The notes: generated by a model from the letters alone, not told the origin. 64,000 nucleotides of DNA from Lineus longissimus (GCF_910592395.1 NC_088309.1:5148501-5212500), one strand, 5' to 3'; shown: positions 37,719-49,314, counted from the first letter of the stretch. Made by a program: numbers and translations.

Positions 37719-38901
37719 CGTTTGCGTTTGTTTACAATTTCTTTCCCCGCGAAATCTCGAAGATCAGGTGACCTGCAATCGTGGATTGAAAATAACATTA
37801 ACCTGGGTCAGCAGGTCAACAGGTACAGGCTGTTCCAATCATCCCCTTACAGCCAGCCGTTCAACAGGTAATGTTAGTCACCCCACAGGGAGTGCAGGTG
37901 ATTGATTAAGCCCCTGCATAACTAAACAGCAATGACTTGGCTTCTGTGAGTGGTAAGGAGAATTGACATTGTCCGATTAAAAATCCCTCATTACTGCTCC
38001 GCTGAAGTAAATTTCCGAAAATAAACATAACGTTGCATCAGGATACCATATCACCTGCAAACGTGCAAAATTTCGAGACGAAACACTACCCCCAAATCGC
38101 ACTTTATCGAATCGCCTTAAAGTATTATGATATAGATTGCGCCTCATTCTATGTCGATTGACAGTTTCAATTTTAATGAATCCATCATGTCCGCAGTAAG
38201 AAAAAGTCCCGACTCCCTCCACATTCTGAAGGCCCTCACATTGGCATCCTGAGCTTCAGGGCCTTTCCTATTAACTAACACATGCAAGTGGGAGGATTTG
38301 ACTGACACACAGCCGGTGCGAGGACCATGCTATAAGACACTTTTGGATTTCAGAAATCAAATTTCGAAATTCTGTAGATCGTATCGTCGCCCACAGATAG
38401 TGCCGCTGTGACAGTTAAAAATATTCCTTGATAGAGTGTCATGGGAACATACCAGGATTATAAGGTGTTCAAATAGTTTGCATTTTTAATCACTTGTTCT
38501 AATTTTAGGCCAAAACTGCATAAACAATATTAATGTATGTAAGTATGCTTACCTTAATAACAGCATGTTTTGGAGTGATTTCACTGGTGCCAGAGGCTTG
38601 AGAGTGCAGTGTTGGTTACGGACTTATTTATCAGATGCCCCTCTTGCGCGTTGAATGATCAGATGAGAGCATAGAAGCTAGAATCAGCTGTACAGTCCGG
38701 CTTTAACTTTATGTACCTTCTGACACTTATTTGACAATCATGTTCATCTTCACAAGCAGCAGCTGAGCGCTAATTCAATAGATCTTATGGCCCGCCCCGC
38801 TTTTTGCTGGTATTTATTCGCGCCTATTTTTCAGTACGGCATTCTTGACGACATTCTCGTTATCAGGACCCGCACTTTCCGGCATAAGACCATCATCAAG
38901 A

Positions 38902-40093
38902 ATGTTACCGTTGAGACTAGTGGTGTTAGTCCTCTGTATTTTGGTCATAGGGACCACAGGGCACAAGGGGTAAGTTCCAGTTGTTCCTCATCCTGCAGTT
39001 CCTCAGAGCTCATCCCGGCCATGAATTCTTCGTGTAAATTCTTAGTGGTTTTAAAATGCAAACATATTGATGTGAACCTCAAACATTCTCATGAATACAT
39101 AGAGCATGTTATTAATAACTTTGCGCACCCGCCATGCACTCGTCAGCTCAAATGAAAGTAAAACATCATGAAACGTGACGGGATGACAGTTCAGAACGTT
39201 CTCTGTCCGGCTTTATCTACCTGATAAATCAAATCCTATCAATTTCAAAGAAAAAGCTAATTAAATTCTGTCCGAATTGCTGAGGCCCATTTCGCGAATA
39301 ATTAGAAAATGCTTTGGTCAAAATTTGCGGTATCTTTCAAGCCGCACAGATAGCATCCAGAACTATCGAATTCGGAATTCGAATTTTCAATACGATTTAT
39401 TATGAAGAATTGAAAGGGAAATGAAAAATCCCATGTTTCCCGCGGTTTCTAGTATAGTCAATTCCCGCAGGTCCTGCCGGAGGTATATTTTATCAATGAT
39501 TGCAAACAAACACTGAGATGATAACGCAAGTAGATCTTGAATATGTGGTATAAGCGTGTAATTCTCATTCAAGTCAGGATTTAGAACAAGAGAACATAGT
39601 TTTGAGTTCTTATATATACTTTGAAATTCCTGCATGCAAACAAGTAGGAGGAAAAGAAACAAGACCTTGAGAAAAACTTTGAAATTAATATTTTTTACCA
39701 TTTCATTTTTTGTTATAAAACCGTTTTAAACTGTGTGTCTAAAAAGATATTTGATTAAACATTTTGTTCATATTTTGTATGATATCAGAAGTTTGGAAAT
39801 GATGATGAGTTTATGACCATCGACAATGCGGCATGTTATAACATGAGGTGATGTCATCGCGGGACCTCTTCGGACCAAGTGCCTGTGTGACAGACAATAC
39901 ATATTTTTACAGGTCAGGGAGCTTCCATCCATCCAGCCGCGGCAAGCCATCCAGTGGTTCTCGGTCACACAGCAGATATCAGTCAGGCAAGCCTGGGGGG
40001 AGGCATTCGTCAGGGAGCCACAGGCCCAGAAGAAACATTCACTCCGGCCGCCACGAGCGATCCGTTCGCGATCGGTCATCCAGAAGACATTAG
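38902..40093 (+). CDS. Secreted Ser/Arg/His-rich peptide, copy 4
   Basis: Exons 38902-38969 and 39913-40093 encode 82 residues with an intact signal peptide and splice sites. The mature part combines the GKPGGRH of copy 2 with the PRRN of copy 3. Confidence 0.56.
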
Positions 40094-40729
40094 TCAAGCA
40101 AGCCGTGGGGGAGGCATTCGTCAGGGAAATACAAGCCGGTTTGGTGGAGGCCTTCGTCAAGGAGTTTCTATTCGAGTTACTTCCCCTCAAAAAGCTACGT
40201 TCAGTCGGGATGGGCGATTCACGCTACAATAGTTGATCTTGAGAAATAATGCAACAATCGCTCATGAAGCATTGTTAGTAGAAATCTTGCTTTTAACATA
40301 CAATGTATATGTAGTATCAGTCTGCAACAAATAAGCTTGAAGTTTATTGAAAACCGTTTTTTTACTCCTTTATTATATACATGTATATCTACCATTGTTT
40401 TAAAGGACCAGTGGTAAGGGCATCATCAAAAAGCAAACCCAGCGGTTCCAGTGCGGGTTTCTACTGAATGAGATTTGGCGCGATATCTCATGCGATTTGA
40501 GCTTTGTTTGGGTGCAGCAGAATCCTTATTGTGGAACGACAAGCACTGCCGCATGCGTTAGGTTGTCGCAATTTTCCTAAAGGGTATTTCCACTGAATGC
40601 GTTTATTTGAAAGACTCTGGTGGAATCATATACCCTCATCGTACAGCGGGTCACAGTTTCCTGTGTTCCACAGTGTTTTTGATGACCGAGACCCGGTCAA
40701 TTACCACTGACAAAGGAGGTGCGCACGTA

Positions 40730-41721
40730 TCATGATCGGTGTCCATCAGAACGATCACTATAGATGTGATCAAAGTTCGAAATTCCATTCGAAAATATCA
40801 ATACTTTCATATAAACTGAAAGCATAATTGCATTCATTAAACAACCTCTTACTACAGACAGTGAAAACCCCCGAAAGAACGTTTTAAAGCCATCTTCTCG
40901 GTAGGTCTTTCGTATACAGTCTAAAGTTCCATTGTATCTCACGCCAAGGCTGTCTGCTACTATCCTGGTCCGTATGACGTCCCATGGCATAATGGCGGTC
41001 CACAAGACAGCTCCAGCAATGCCGCCTGCAAGACATCCAATGACGATTCCATTCGGCCTAAATAGAGAGTACGAACATAATCTTTCCCGCAAGAATATGA
41101 ACGCCGGGATGAAGGTTATACTGGTGGGTATTTGCATGATCAAATTGATGGCCAGGCCCCGGTATAGACCGCGCAGACCCTTGCTTTGGTAGACGTCTTC
41201 CAGGCAGCAGAGTGATCCCTTGTAATACACCCGAGAGCCATGTTTGGCGCGCTCTGGAACCAGGTAAAGAACAACGTATAATCGGTATATATCATCAACA
41301 ACAGTGGCTGGGTTTGGCTTTATAAATATCACAGTTCTCCTGCCGTAAAAACACTTAAACGTTTAAGACGAGATCACAAACTTTATACTGGGTAACAGTA
41401 AAGACCATGGCTGATTGCCGACACCCGATGGGAACAAAAAGGCTGATGATGAGGGTAGACCTTTATTTAGAATGTGGAAAAATGAAACTGCTCTATAGCC
41501 CATGTGATCGTTTTCTTAAGTCGCGCACTACTACGCGGGGCGGAACACCAATGCCGGTCACTGACCGGTTAGCTGATCCTATCTCTGCCACGAAAACCTT
41601 GGGACGACCTTTCGCTCTTTTTACAACACTTGGGATCTCCAAACACGAAACTTACGTTTGTTTCCGGCTTGTGTTTGTAACGTCGACTTAATGACATCAA
41701 GCGGACACCGAATGATGAGTG
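40730..41721 (-). pseudogene. SLC25 carrier fragment, copy 4 (exon 5 and 3' part of exon 4)
   Basis: Exon 5 (41253-40730) is open. Exon 4 is cut to its last 66 nt (41721-41656) at the same base as in copy 3. Confidence 0.9.
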
Positions 41722-42894
41722 CGTTTGCGTTTGTTTACAATTTCTTTCCCCGCGAAATCTCGAAGATCAGGTGACCTGCAATCGTGGATTGAAAATAACA
41801 TTAACCTGGGTCAGCAGGTCAACAGGTACAGGCTGTTCCAATCATCCCCTTACAGCCAGCCGTTCAACAGGTAATGTTAGTCACCCCACAGGGAGTGCAG
41901 GTGATTGATTAAGCCCCTGCATAACTAAACAGCAATGACTTGGCTTCTGTGAGTGGTAAGGAGAATTGACATTGTCCGATTAAAAATCCCTCATTACTGC
42001 TCCGCTGAAGTAAATTTCCGAAAATAAACATAACGTTGCATCAGGATACCATATCACCTGCAAACGTGCAAAATTTCGAGACGAAACACTACCCCCAAAT
42101 CGCACTTTATCGAATCGCCTTAAAGTATTATGATATAGATTGCGCCTCATTCTATGTCGATTGACAGTTTCAATTTTAATGAATCCATCATGTCCGCAGT
42201 AAGAAAAAGTCCCGACTCCCTCCACATTCTGAAGGCCCTCACATTGGCATCCTGAGCTTCAGGGCCTTTCCTATTAACTAACACATGCAAGTGGGAGGAT
42301 TTGACTGACACACAGCCGGTGCGAGGACCATGCTATAAGACACTTTTGGATTTCAGAAATCAAATTTCGAAATTCTGTAGATCGTATCGTCGCCCACAGA
42401 TAGTGCCGCTGTGACAGTTAAAAATATTCCTTGATAGAGTGTCATGGGAACATACCAGGATTATAAGGTGTTCAAATAGTTTGCATTTTTAATCACTTGT
42501 TCTAATTTTAGGCCAAAGCTACATAAACAATATTAATGTATGTAAGTATGCTTACCTTAATAACAGCATGTTTTGGAGTGATTTCACTGGTGCCAGAGGC
42601 TTGACAGCTGCAGTGTTGGTTACGGACTTATTTATCAGATGCCCGTCTTGCGCGTTGAATGATAAGATAAGAGCATAGAAGCTAGAATCAGCTGTACAGT
42701 CCGGCTTTACCTTTATGTACCTTCTGACACTTATTTGACAATCATGTTCATCTTTACAAGCAGCAGCTGAGCGCTAATTCAATTGCTCTTATGCCCCGCC
42801 CCCCTTTTTGCTGGTATTTATTCGTGCCTTGGTTTTCAGTACGACATTCTCGTTATCAGGACCCGCACTTTCCGGCATAAGACCATCATCAAGA

Positions 42895-45602
42895 ATGTTA
42901 CCGTTGAGAGTAGTGGTGTTAGTCATCTGTATTTTGGTCATAGGGACCACCGGGCAAAATCGGCGGTAAGTTCCAGTTGTTCCTCATCCTGCAGTTCCTC
43001 ATAGCTCATCCCGGCCATGAATTCTTAGTGAAAATTCTTAGTGGTTTTAAACTGCAAACATATTGATGTGAACCTCAAACATTCTCATGATTACATAGAG
43101 CATGTTATTAATAACTTTGCGCACCCGCCATGCACTCGTCAGCTCAAATGAAAGTAAAACATCATGAAACGTGACGGGATGACAGTTCAGAACGCTCACT
43201 GTCCGGCTTAATCTACGTGATAAATTAAAAACATATCAATTTCAAAGAAAAAGCTAATTAAATTCTGTCCGAATTACTGAGGCCCATTTCGCGAATATTT
43301 AGAAAATGCTTTAGTCAAAATTTGCGGTATCTTTCAAGCCGCACAGATAGCATCCAGAACTATCGAATTCGGAATTCGAATTTTCAATACGATTTATTAC
43401 GAAGAATTTAAAGGGAAATGAAAAATCTCATGTTTCCCGCGGTTTCTAGTATAGTCAATTCCCGCAGGTCCTGCCGGAGGTATATTTACGGTGGCCCATA
43501 GAGGACATGCGTTTATTTTCAATATAATAGAAAATGTTTCTTTTTACAATGCGTTTTTCTCTCTCGAATTACAACCGCGGTGGAAATTAATATCGACCGC
43601 GGTGGAAATTAATATCCACCGCGGTGGAAATTAATATCCACCGCGGTGGAAATTAACGAATTAGCTCCCGCGGTGGATATTATTTCCACCGCGGTGGATA
43701 TTATTTCCACCGCGGTGGATATTAATTTCCACCGCGGTCGATATTAATTTCCACCGCGGTCGATATTATTTTCTTTGGCGTTGGTGGGAATTATTATTTT
43801 TTACCCGGCGGTGGAAATTATTTTTTCGGCGGCGAGAAATAAATTCGACGGCGGTTGTAATTCGAGAGAAAAAAAACGCATTGTAAAAAAAAAATTTCTA
43901 TTATATTGAAAATAAACGCATGTCCTCTATGGGCCACCGCAGACGGCGGTTGTAATTCGAGAGAAAAAAAACGCAGCAATGTAAAAAATTTTTTTTCTAT
44001 TATATTGAAAATAAACGCATGTCCTCTATGGGCCACCGTATATATTTTACCAATGATTGCAAACAAACACTGAGATGATAACGCAAGTAGATCTTGAATA
44101 TGTGGTATATACGTGTAATTCTCATTCAAGTCAGGATTTAGAACAAGAGAACATAGTTTTGAGTTCTTATATATACTTTGAAATTCCTGCATGCCTACAA
44201 GTAGGAGGAAAAGAAACAAGAGCTTGAGGAAAACTTTGAAATTAATATTTTACAATTTCATATTTTTTTATAAAACCCTTTTGAAATGTGTGTCTAAAAA
44301 GATTATTGATTAAACCTTTTGTTCATATTTTGAATGATGTCAGAAGTTTGGAAATGAGGATGAGTTTATGACCATCGACAATGCGGCATGTTATAACATG
44401 AGGTGATGTCAAGTGCCTGTGTGACAGACAATACATATTTTTACAGGTCAGAGAGCTTCAATCCATCCAGCCGCTACGAGCCATCCAGTGGTTATCGGTC
44501 ACCCAGCAGATACTATTCATCCAGCCGCTACGAGCCATCCAGTGGTTATCGGTCACACAGCAGATACTATTCATCCAGCCGCTACGAGCCATCCAATGGT
44601 TATCGGTCACACAGCAGATACTATTCATTCAGCCGCTACGAGCCATCCAGTGGTTATCGGTCACACAGCAGATACTATTCATTCAGCCGCTACGAGCCAT
44701 CCAGTGGCTATCGGTCACCCAGCAGATACTATTCATCCAGCCGCTACGAGCCATCCAGTGGCTATCGGTCACACAGCAGATACTATTCATTCAGCCGCTA
44801 CGAGCCATCCAGTGGCTATCGGTCACCCAGCAGATACTATTCATCCAGCCGCTACGAGCCATCCAGTGGCTATCGGTCACACAGCAGATACTATTCATTC
44901 AGCCGCTACGAGCCATCCAGTGGCTATCGGTCACCCAGCAGATACTATTCATCCAGCCGCTACGAGCCATCCAGTGGCTATCGGTCACACAGCAGATACT
45001 ATTCATTCAGCCGCTACGAGCCATCCAGTGGCTATCGGTCACCCAGCAGATACTATTCATCCAGCCGCTACGAGCCATCCAGTGGCTATCGGTCACACAG
45101 CAGATACTATTCATCCAGCCGCTACGAGCCATCCAGTGTTTATCGGTCACCCAGCAGATACTATTCATTCAGCCGCTACGAGCCATCAAGTGGTTATCGG
45201 TCACCCAGCAGATACTATTCATCCAGCCGCTACGAGCCATCCAGTGGTTATCGGTCACACAGCAGATACTATTCATCCAGCCGCTACGAGCCATCTAGTG
45301 GTTATCGGTCATCCAGCAGATATCAGTCAAGCAAGCCGTGGGGGAGGCCTTCGTCAGGGAACTACAAGCCCAGCAGATACTATTCATCCAGCCGCTACGA
45401 GCCATCAAGTGGTTATCGGTCACCCAGCAGATACTATTCATCCAGCCGCTACGAGCCATCCAGTGGTTATCGGTCACACAGCAGATATCAGTCAAGCAAG
45501 CCGTGGGGGAGGCCTTCGTCAGGGAACTACAAGCCCAGCAGATACTATTCATCCAGCCGCTACGAGCCATCCAGTCGCTATCGGTCATCCAGCAGATATT
45601 AG
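42895..45602 (+). CDS. Expanded secreted Tyr/Ser/Arg-rich repeat protein, copy 5
   Basis: Exons 42895-42965 and 44447-45602 join in frame (1,227 nt, 408 residues). The start MLPLRVVVLVICILVIGTTG is a signal peptide; its two substitutions relative to copy 1 are hydrophobic swaps. The mature protein consists almost entirely of an 18-residue unit, SRYEPSSGYRSHSRYYSS, with about 19 SRYEP occurrences. Units alternate P/H and S/F variants, and KPWGRPSSGNYKPSRYYS interrupts twice near the end. It is rich in Ser, Tyr and Arg and has no cysteine after the signal peptide. Composition suggests an extruded structural, adhesive or matrix protein; that is inference, and I recognise no family. The intron contains a transposon. 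Copies 1-4 keep only a short, nearly tyrosine-free version. Confidence 0.6.
43488..44039. mobile_element. Inverted-repeat (MITE/foldback-type) element, 552 bp
   Basis: The ends are long inverted repeats of about 90 bp: left ACGGTGGCCCATAGAGGACA, right ending GGCCACCGT. The centre is a palindromic minisatellite of CCGCGGTGGAAATTAATAT-type units that turns to its reverse complement at about 43665. The right end is duplicated (second terminus at about 43925-43942). Copies 1-4 have the uninterrupted target GGTATATTTTACC. Here it is split with TATATTT on both sides, a 7-8 bp duplication. There is no coding capacity. Confidence 0.88.
44465..45600 (+). repeat. 54-bp coding minisatellite with 108-bp alternation
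   Basis: The unit contains CCAGCCGCTACGAGCCATCC and TATCGGTCAC. Variants CACCCAG/CACACAG and TCATCCAG/TCATTCAG alternate between neighbours over much of the array, giving a 108-bp higher-order period. No stop codon occurs in two of the three forward frames across the whole array, and only one (TAG 45296-45298) occurs in the third. Confidence 0.95.
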
Positions 45603-46249
45603 TCAAGCAATCCGTGATGGAGGCCATCGTCAGGGAAATACAAGCCGGTTTGGTGGAGGCCTTCATCAAGGAGTTTCTATTCGAGTTACTACCCCTCAAA
45701 AAGCTACGTTCAGTCGGGATGGGCGATTCACGCTACAAGTTTATCTTGAGAAATAATGCAACAATCGCTCATGAAGCATTGTTAGTAGAAATCTTGCTTT
45801 TAACTTACAATGTAGTATCAGTCTGCAGCAAATAAGCTTGAAGTTTATTGAAAACCGTTTTTTTACTCCTTTATTATATATATCTACCATTGTTTTAAAG
45901 GACCAGTGGTAAAGGCATCATCAAAAAGCAAACCCAGCGGTTCCAGTGCGGGTTTCTACTGAATGAGATTTGGCGCGATATCTCATGCGATTTGTGCTTT
46001 GTTTGGGTGCAGCAGAATCCTTATTGTGGAACGACAAGCACTGCCGCATGCGTTAGGTTGTCGCAAAAATTTCATTGTATGACCGGATTTGATTCCTAAA
46101 GGGTATTTCCACTGAATGCGTTTATTTGAAAGACTCTGGTGGAATCATATACCCTCATCGTACAGCGGGTCACAGTTTCCTGTGTTCCACAGTGTTTCTG
46201 ATGACCGAGACCCGGTCAATTACCACTGACAAAGGAAGGTGCGCACGTA

Positions 46250-47290
46250 TCATGATCGATGTCCATCAGAACGATCACTATAGATGTGATCAAAGTTCGA
46301 AATTCCATTCGAAAATATCAATACTTTCATATAAACTGAAAGCATAATTGCATTCATTAAACAACCTCTTACTACAGACAGTGAAAACTCCCGAAAGAAC
46401 GTTTTAAAGCCATCTTCTCGGTAGGTCTTTCGTATACAGTCTAAAGTTCCATTGTATCTCACGCCAAGGCTGTCTGCTACTATCCTGGTCCGTATGACGT
46501 CCCATGGCATAATGGCGGTCCACAAGACAGCTCCAGCAATGCCGCCTGCAAGACATCCAATGACGATTCCATTCGGCCTAAATAGAGAGTACGAACATAA
46601 TCTTTCCCGCAAGAATATGAACGCCGGGATGAAGGTTATACTGGTGGGTATTTGCATGATCAAATTGATGGCCAGGCCCCGGTATAGACCGCGCAGACCC
46701 TTGCTTTGGTAGACGTCTTCCAGGCAGCAGAGTGATCACTTGTAATACACCCGAGAGCCATGTTTGGCGCGCTCTGGAACCAGGTAAAGAACAACGTTAA
46801 ATCGGTATATATCATCAACAACAGTGGCTGGGTTTGGCTTCATAAATATCACAGTTCTCCTGCCGTAAAAACACTTAAACGTTTAAGACGAGATCACAAA
46901 CTTTATACTGGGTTACAGTAAAGACCATGGCTGATTGCCGACACCCGATGGGAACAAAAAGGCTGATGATGAGGGTAGACCTTTATTTAGAATGTGGAAA
47001 AATGAAACTGCTCTATAGCCCATGTGATCGTTTTCTTAAGTCGCGCACTATACTACGCGGGGCGGAACACCAATGCCGGTCACTGACCGTTTGGCTGATC
47101 CCATCTGTGCCATGCACGAAAACCTTGGGACGACCCTTCGCTCTTTTTACAATACTTGGGATCTCCAAACACGAAACTTACGTTTGTTTCCGGCATGTGT
47201 TTGTAACGTCGACCTTATGACATCAAGCGGACACCGAATGATGAGTGACGAAACCCCTCCGACATAACCAGCAACCATGTGATCTGTGTA
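46250..47290 (-). pseudogene. SLC25 carrier fragment, copy 5 (nonsense mutation)
   Basis: Exon 5 (46773-46250) carries GGA to TGA at 46738-46736, ending translation inside VYYKGSL. Exon 4 survives only as 47290-47182 and is then fused to FABP-derived sequence. Exons 1-3 are absent. Confidence 0.92.
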
Positions 47291-48262
47291 ATCATTGAAA
47301 TAATTTGATGTACATGTATATTCCCAACAAATTCCGAATTTTGAGTGTAGTTTTAAATCAATCTATGCTACTTATTGTTAGGGGTTACTGCGACAACAAT
47401 TTATCTCTTCAGAAGCATATTTCCTGTTATTCGGATTGATAACGTACCATCTATTAAGCCTCACTTTTCCTTTAGTGTATGGAACTTGAGAGGAAGGCAG
47501 TGAAACACTGGTCGCTACTTGCAAGAGGAGATTCCAGAGGGAGTAGCTAGCTGCAGCAGTTGGGCATGCGAATGTGCTTAGTAAAGCGAATAAGATGAAA
47601 AGGCACTATTTTTAGTAAGATTAAATATTGTCATTTAAGTTTTTAGAATCTGACCTACTTACAGACACTTTGGGCACAAGAGAAACATTCCCAAAAAATT
47701 GATGTCTCAGAGAGCGGATGAGTAGCACTTTATACCATTAGGTTTTTGGACTGTCAACGCACTGATTTTTTATTTATCCTCTGAATAGATTTCACAGCAG
47801 TCACATTATGAGCTAAGTTCTAACGTAAAAAAGCTGATACGGGTTTATCAAGGAAATCATCTCTATAAATCTTCGATCTGATCGACTTACATCAAAGCTC
47901 TGCAAAAGAATATGACCACAGTCTTCTTCAGATCTCCACTCAATTCTCTCAGGCTTAAGTTGTTAATAGTGTTTTTGTTGTTGCTGACAATAATATTTAG
48001 GATATCATGGCCAACGTTACTGTGTTATTAAATGATTATTTAATTCGGACAAGTGAAATATAACAAGTTTTGCATTTAGAAACCATGCGAGCTGGTGGCT
48101 TCGTCTACAGCATTATATATAGACGAAAAAGAAATGCTAATAGCATTTGTCACTCGCGATCATCCGTACACACTTTCTTTTAATTTTTAATAAATACATG
48201 TACATCGTGTTCCCAAAATTCAGTCTAAGGTATTAAAGAATCCCATTCTTACGCAATCCATG
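47291..48262 (+). repeat. Duplicated FABP 3' region
   Basis: Colinear with 27360-28367: FABP intron 3 end, exon 4, 3' flank and one hairpin arm, with scattered substitutions and small indels. It shows that FABP was part of the duplicated block. Confidence 0.92.
47476..47546 (+). pseudogene. FABP last-exon pseudogene
   Basis: Preceded by the acceptor TTTAG, this matches FABP exon 4 but has lost 7 nt (GGAACTTTTTGAAGG... reads GGAACTTGAGAGG), which shifts the frame so the CKRRF ending is lost. Exons 1-3 are absent. Confidence 0.92.
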
Positions 48263-48306
48263 TCCTTAGCACGTATAGTGCTGAATTTGATCACGACTCA
48301 ACCCCT

Positions 48307-48319
48307 TGACCTTTGACCT
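48307..48319 (-). promoter_or_regulatory. Perfect DR1 nuclear-receptor element
   Basis: TGACCTTTGACCT here reads AGGTCAAAGGTCA on the minus strand, the consensus direct repeat with 1-nt spacing bound by HNF4 and RXR heterodimers. No adjacent gene start was identified, so a role is inference. Confidence 0.4.
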
Positions 48320-48442
48320 TCAACTCGTCGTGCTACACCCCAGCATCCCAACTCCACTCCTCCAATATGCGAGTTGCGTATAAAATACGGCAAGGAGATA
48401 ATCACTCCCGCAACCAGCATTCTATTGTTGATTATACCGCCA

Positions 48443-48456
48443 GTTGCCATGGTAGC
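48443..48456. promoter_or_regulatory. X-box-like RFX motif
   Basis: GTTGCCATGGTAGC differs at one position from the palindromic RFX site GTTGCCATGGTAAC. It lies 124 bp from the DR1. Chance occurrence is possible. Confidence 0.3.
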
Positions 48457-49284
48457 CAAAGGAAGCCCTATCCCTGGTTCGGGTGCGCATGACTGTAGAT
48501 GGGCAGAGGGGAAGAAGAATCTGTGCTAGGCCTGGCAGATGTGTTCTCAATCTCGTGGGATTTACCATATGGTGATTGAAACCAAGGAAGCGAGGAGTGG
48601 TTGGCGATTCTGAAGAGAATATTGATCGATATGGGCTCGGCTTGGTGATCTAAGGTAGGAGAAATGATTTCTATTTCATGTCAGAGGACAATCTTTTCAG
48701 AAATATCGTAGTGCTCCGTATTATGCTTACATCACCTTCTGTAAGAGTTTCTCGAAGGCTAAAGCTCTTAATCGATCCGGGTCCGCTACTCTGAAGTCAA
48801 GATTGATCATCATTTTGATCATTGCTTTTGTTTCTATATTATTTTAGAGCAATATTAGGACATTCACCTGGCAGGAACGGATTGTGACATTGCTAACCCG
48901 GTGAAAACGTTCTATCAAAGTTTTAAGCGAAGATAGCAACTGTGAAAATCGTGTCACAACAGCCTCATCGTCACATTTCAGTTGTACAGCTACGAATAGC
49001 GTTAAGAAATATTGTTAGAATTGTATGCCCAGCGCTATATCAAGAAGGAGACCATCGTTGATAAAATGTAATGCCAAATTGAAAAAAAGAGAGCTGATCA
49101 TATCATTCATAAGCAATTTAAAATCGGTCAGTGGTATAGTGCTTGTCAAGTACCGTTTTACTTATTCTTAATCACGAATGACAGGACAGAAATTCAAATT
49201 ATGATGCATGAATGAATACTGAATCGATGATAACGGATGGAGACTTACTGGGTACCGAGAAAAATGAAAATATATGAATAAACA

Positions 49285-49314
49285 TATCATCACGGACCTA
49301 GATCCGTGATGATA
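49285..49314. other. 12-bp perfect hairpin over the stop codon
   Basis: TATCATCACGGA (49285-49296) pairs with TCCGTGATGATA (49303-49314) around a 6-nt loop. It overlaps the last codons of the candidate terminal exon. Confidence 0.75.

Larger units (their letters stand above)
37719..41721. repeat. Amplified unit, copy 4
   Basis: A unit of about 4.0 kb that carries the spacer at its left end and the same truncation point in carrier exon 4 at its right end as copy 3. The shared junction, 4,003 bp apart, shows that copies 3 and 4 arose by a later duplication of an already truncated unit. Confidence 0.92.
41722..47290. repeat. Amplified unit, copy 5 (most diverged)
   Basis: This copy carries the spacer, an intron transposon insertion (43488-44039), the expanded 54-bp minisatellite and a carrier fragment. 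Its right end is fused within carrier exon 4 to sequence homologous to FABP intron 3. It has more substitutions against copies 1-4 than they have among themselves. Confidence 0.92.

Noticed and set aside
45295-45699. Minus-strand 134-codon frame over the minisatellite, and 140-codon equivalents in copies 1, 2 and 4
   Set aside because: Antisense shadow of the repeat. It has no signal, splice sites or recognisable domain, and is interrupted or shortened in copies 3 and 5.
44488-45756. 422-codon frame rich in HPADTIHPAATS through the minisatellite
   Set aside because: Open only because the 54-bp unit lacks stops in this frame. The first exon has several stops in the matching phase, so no splice-consistent start exists.
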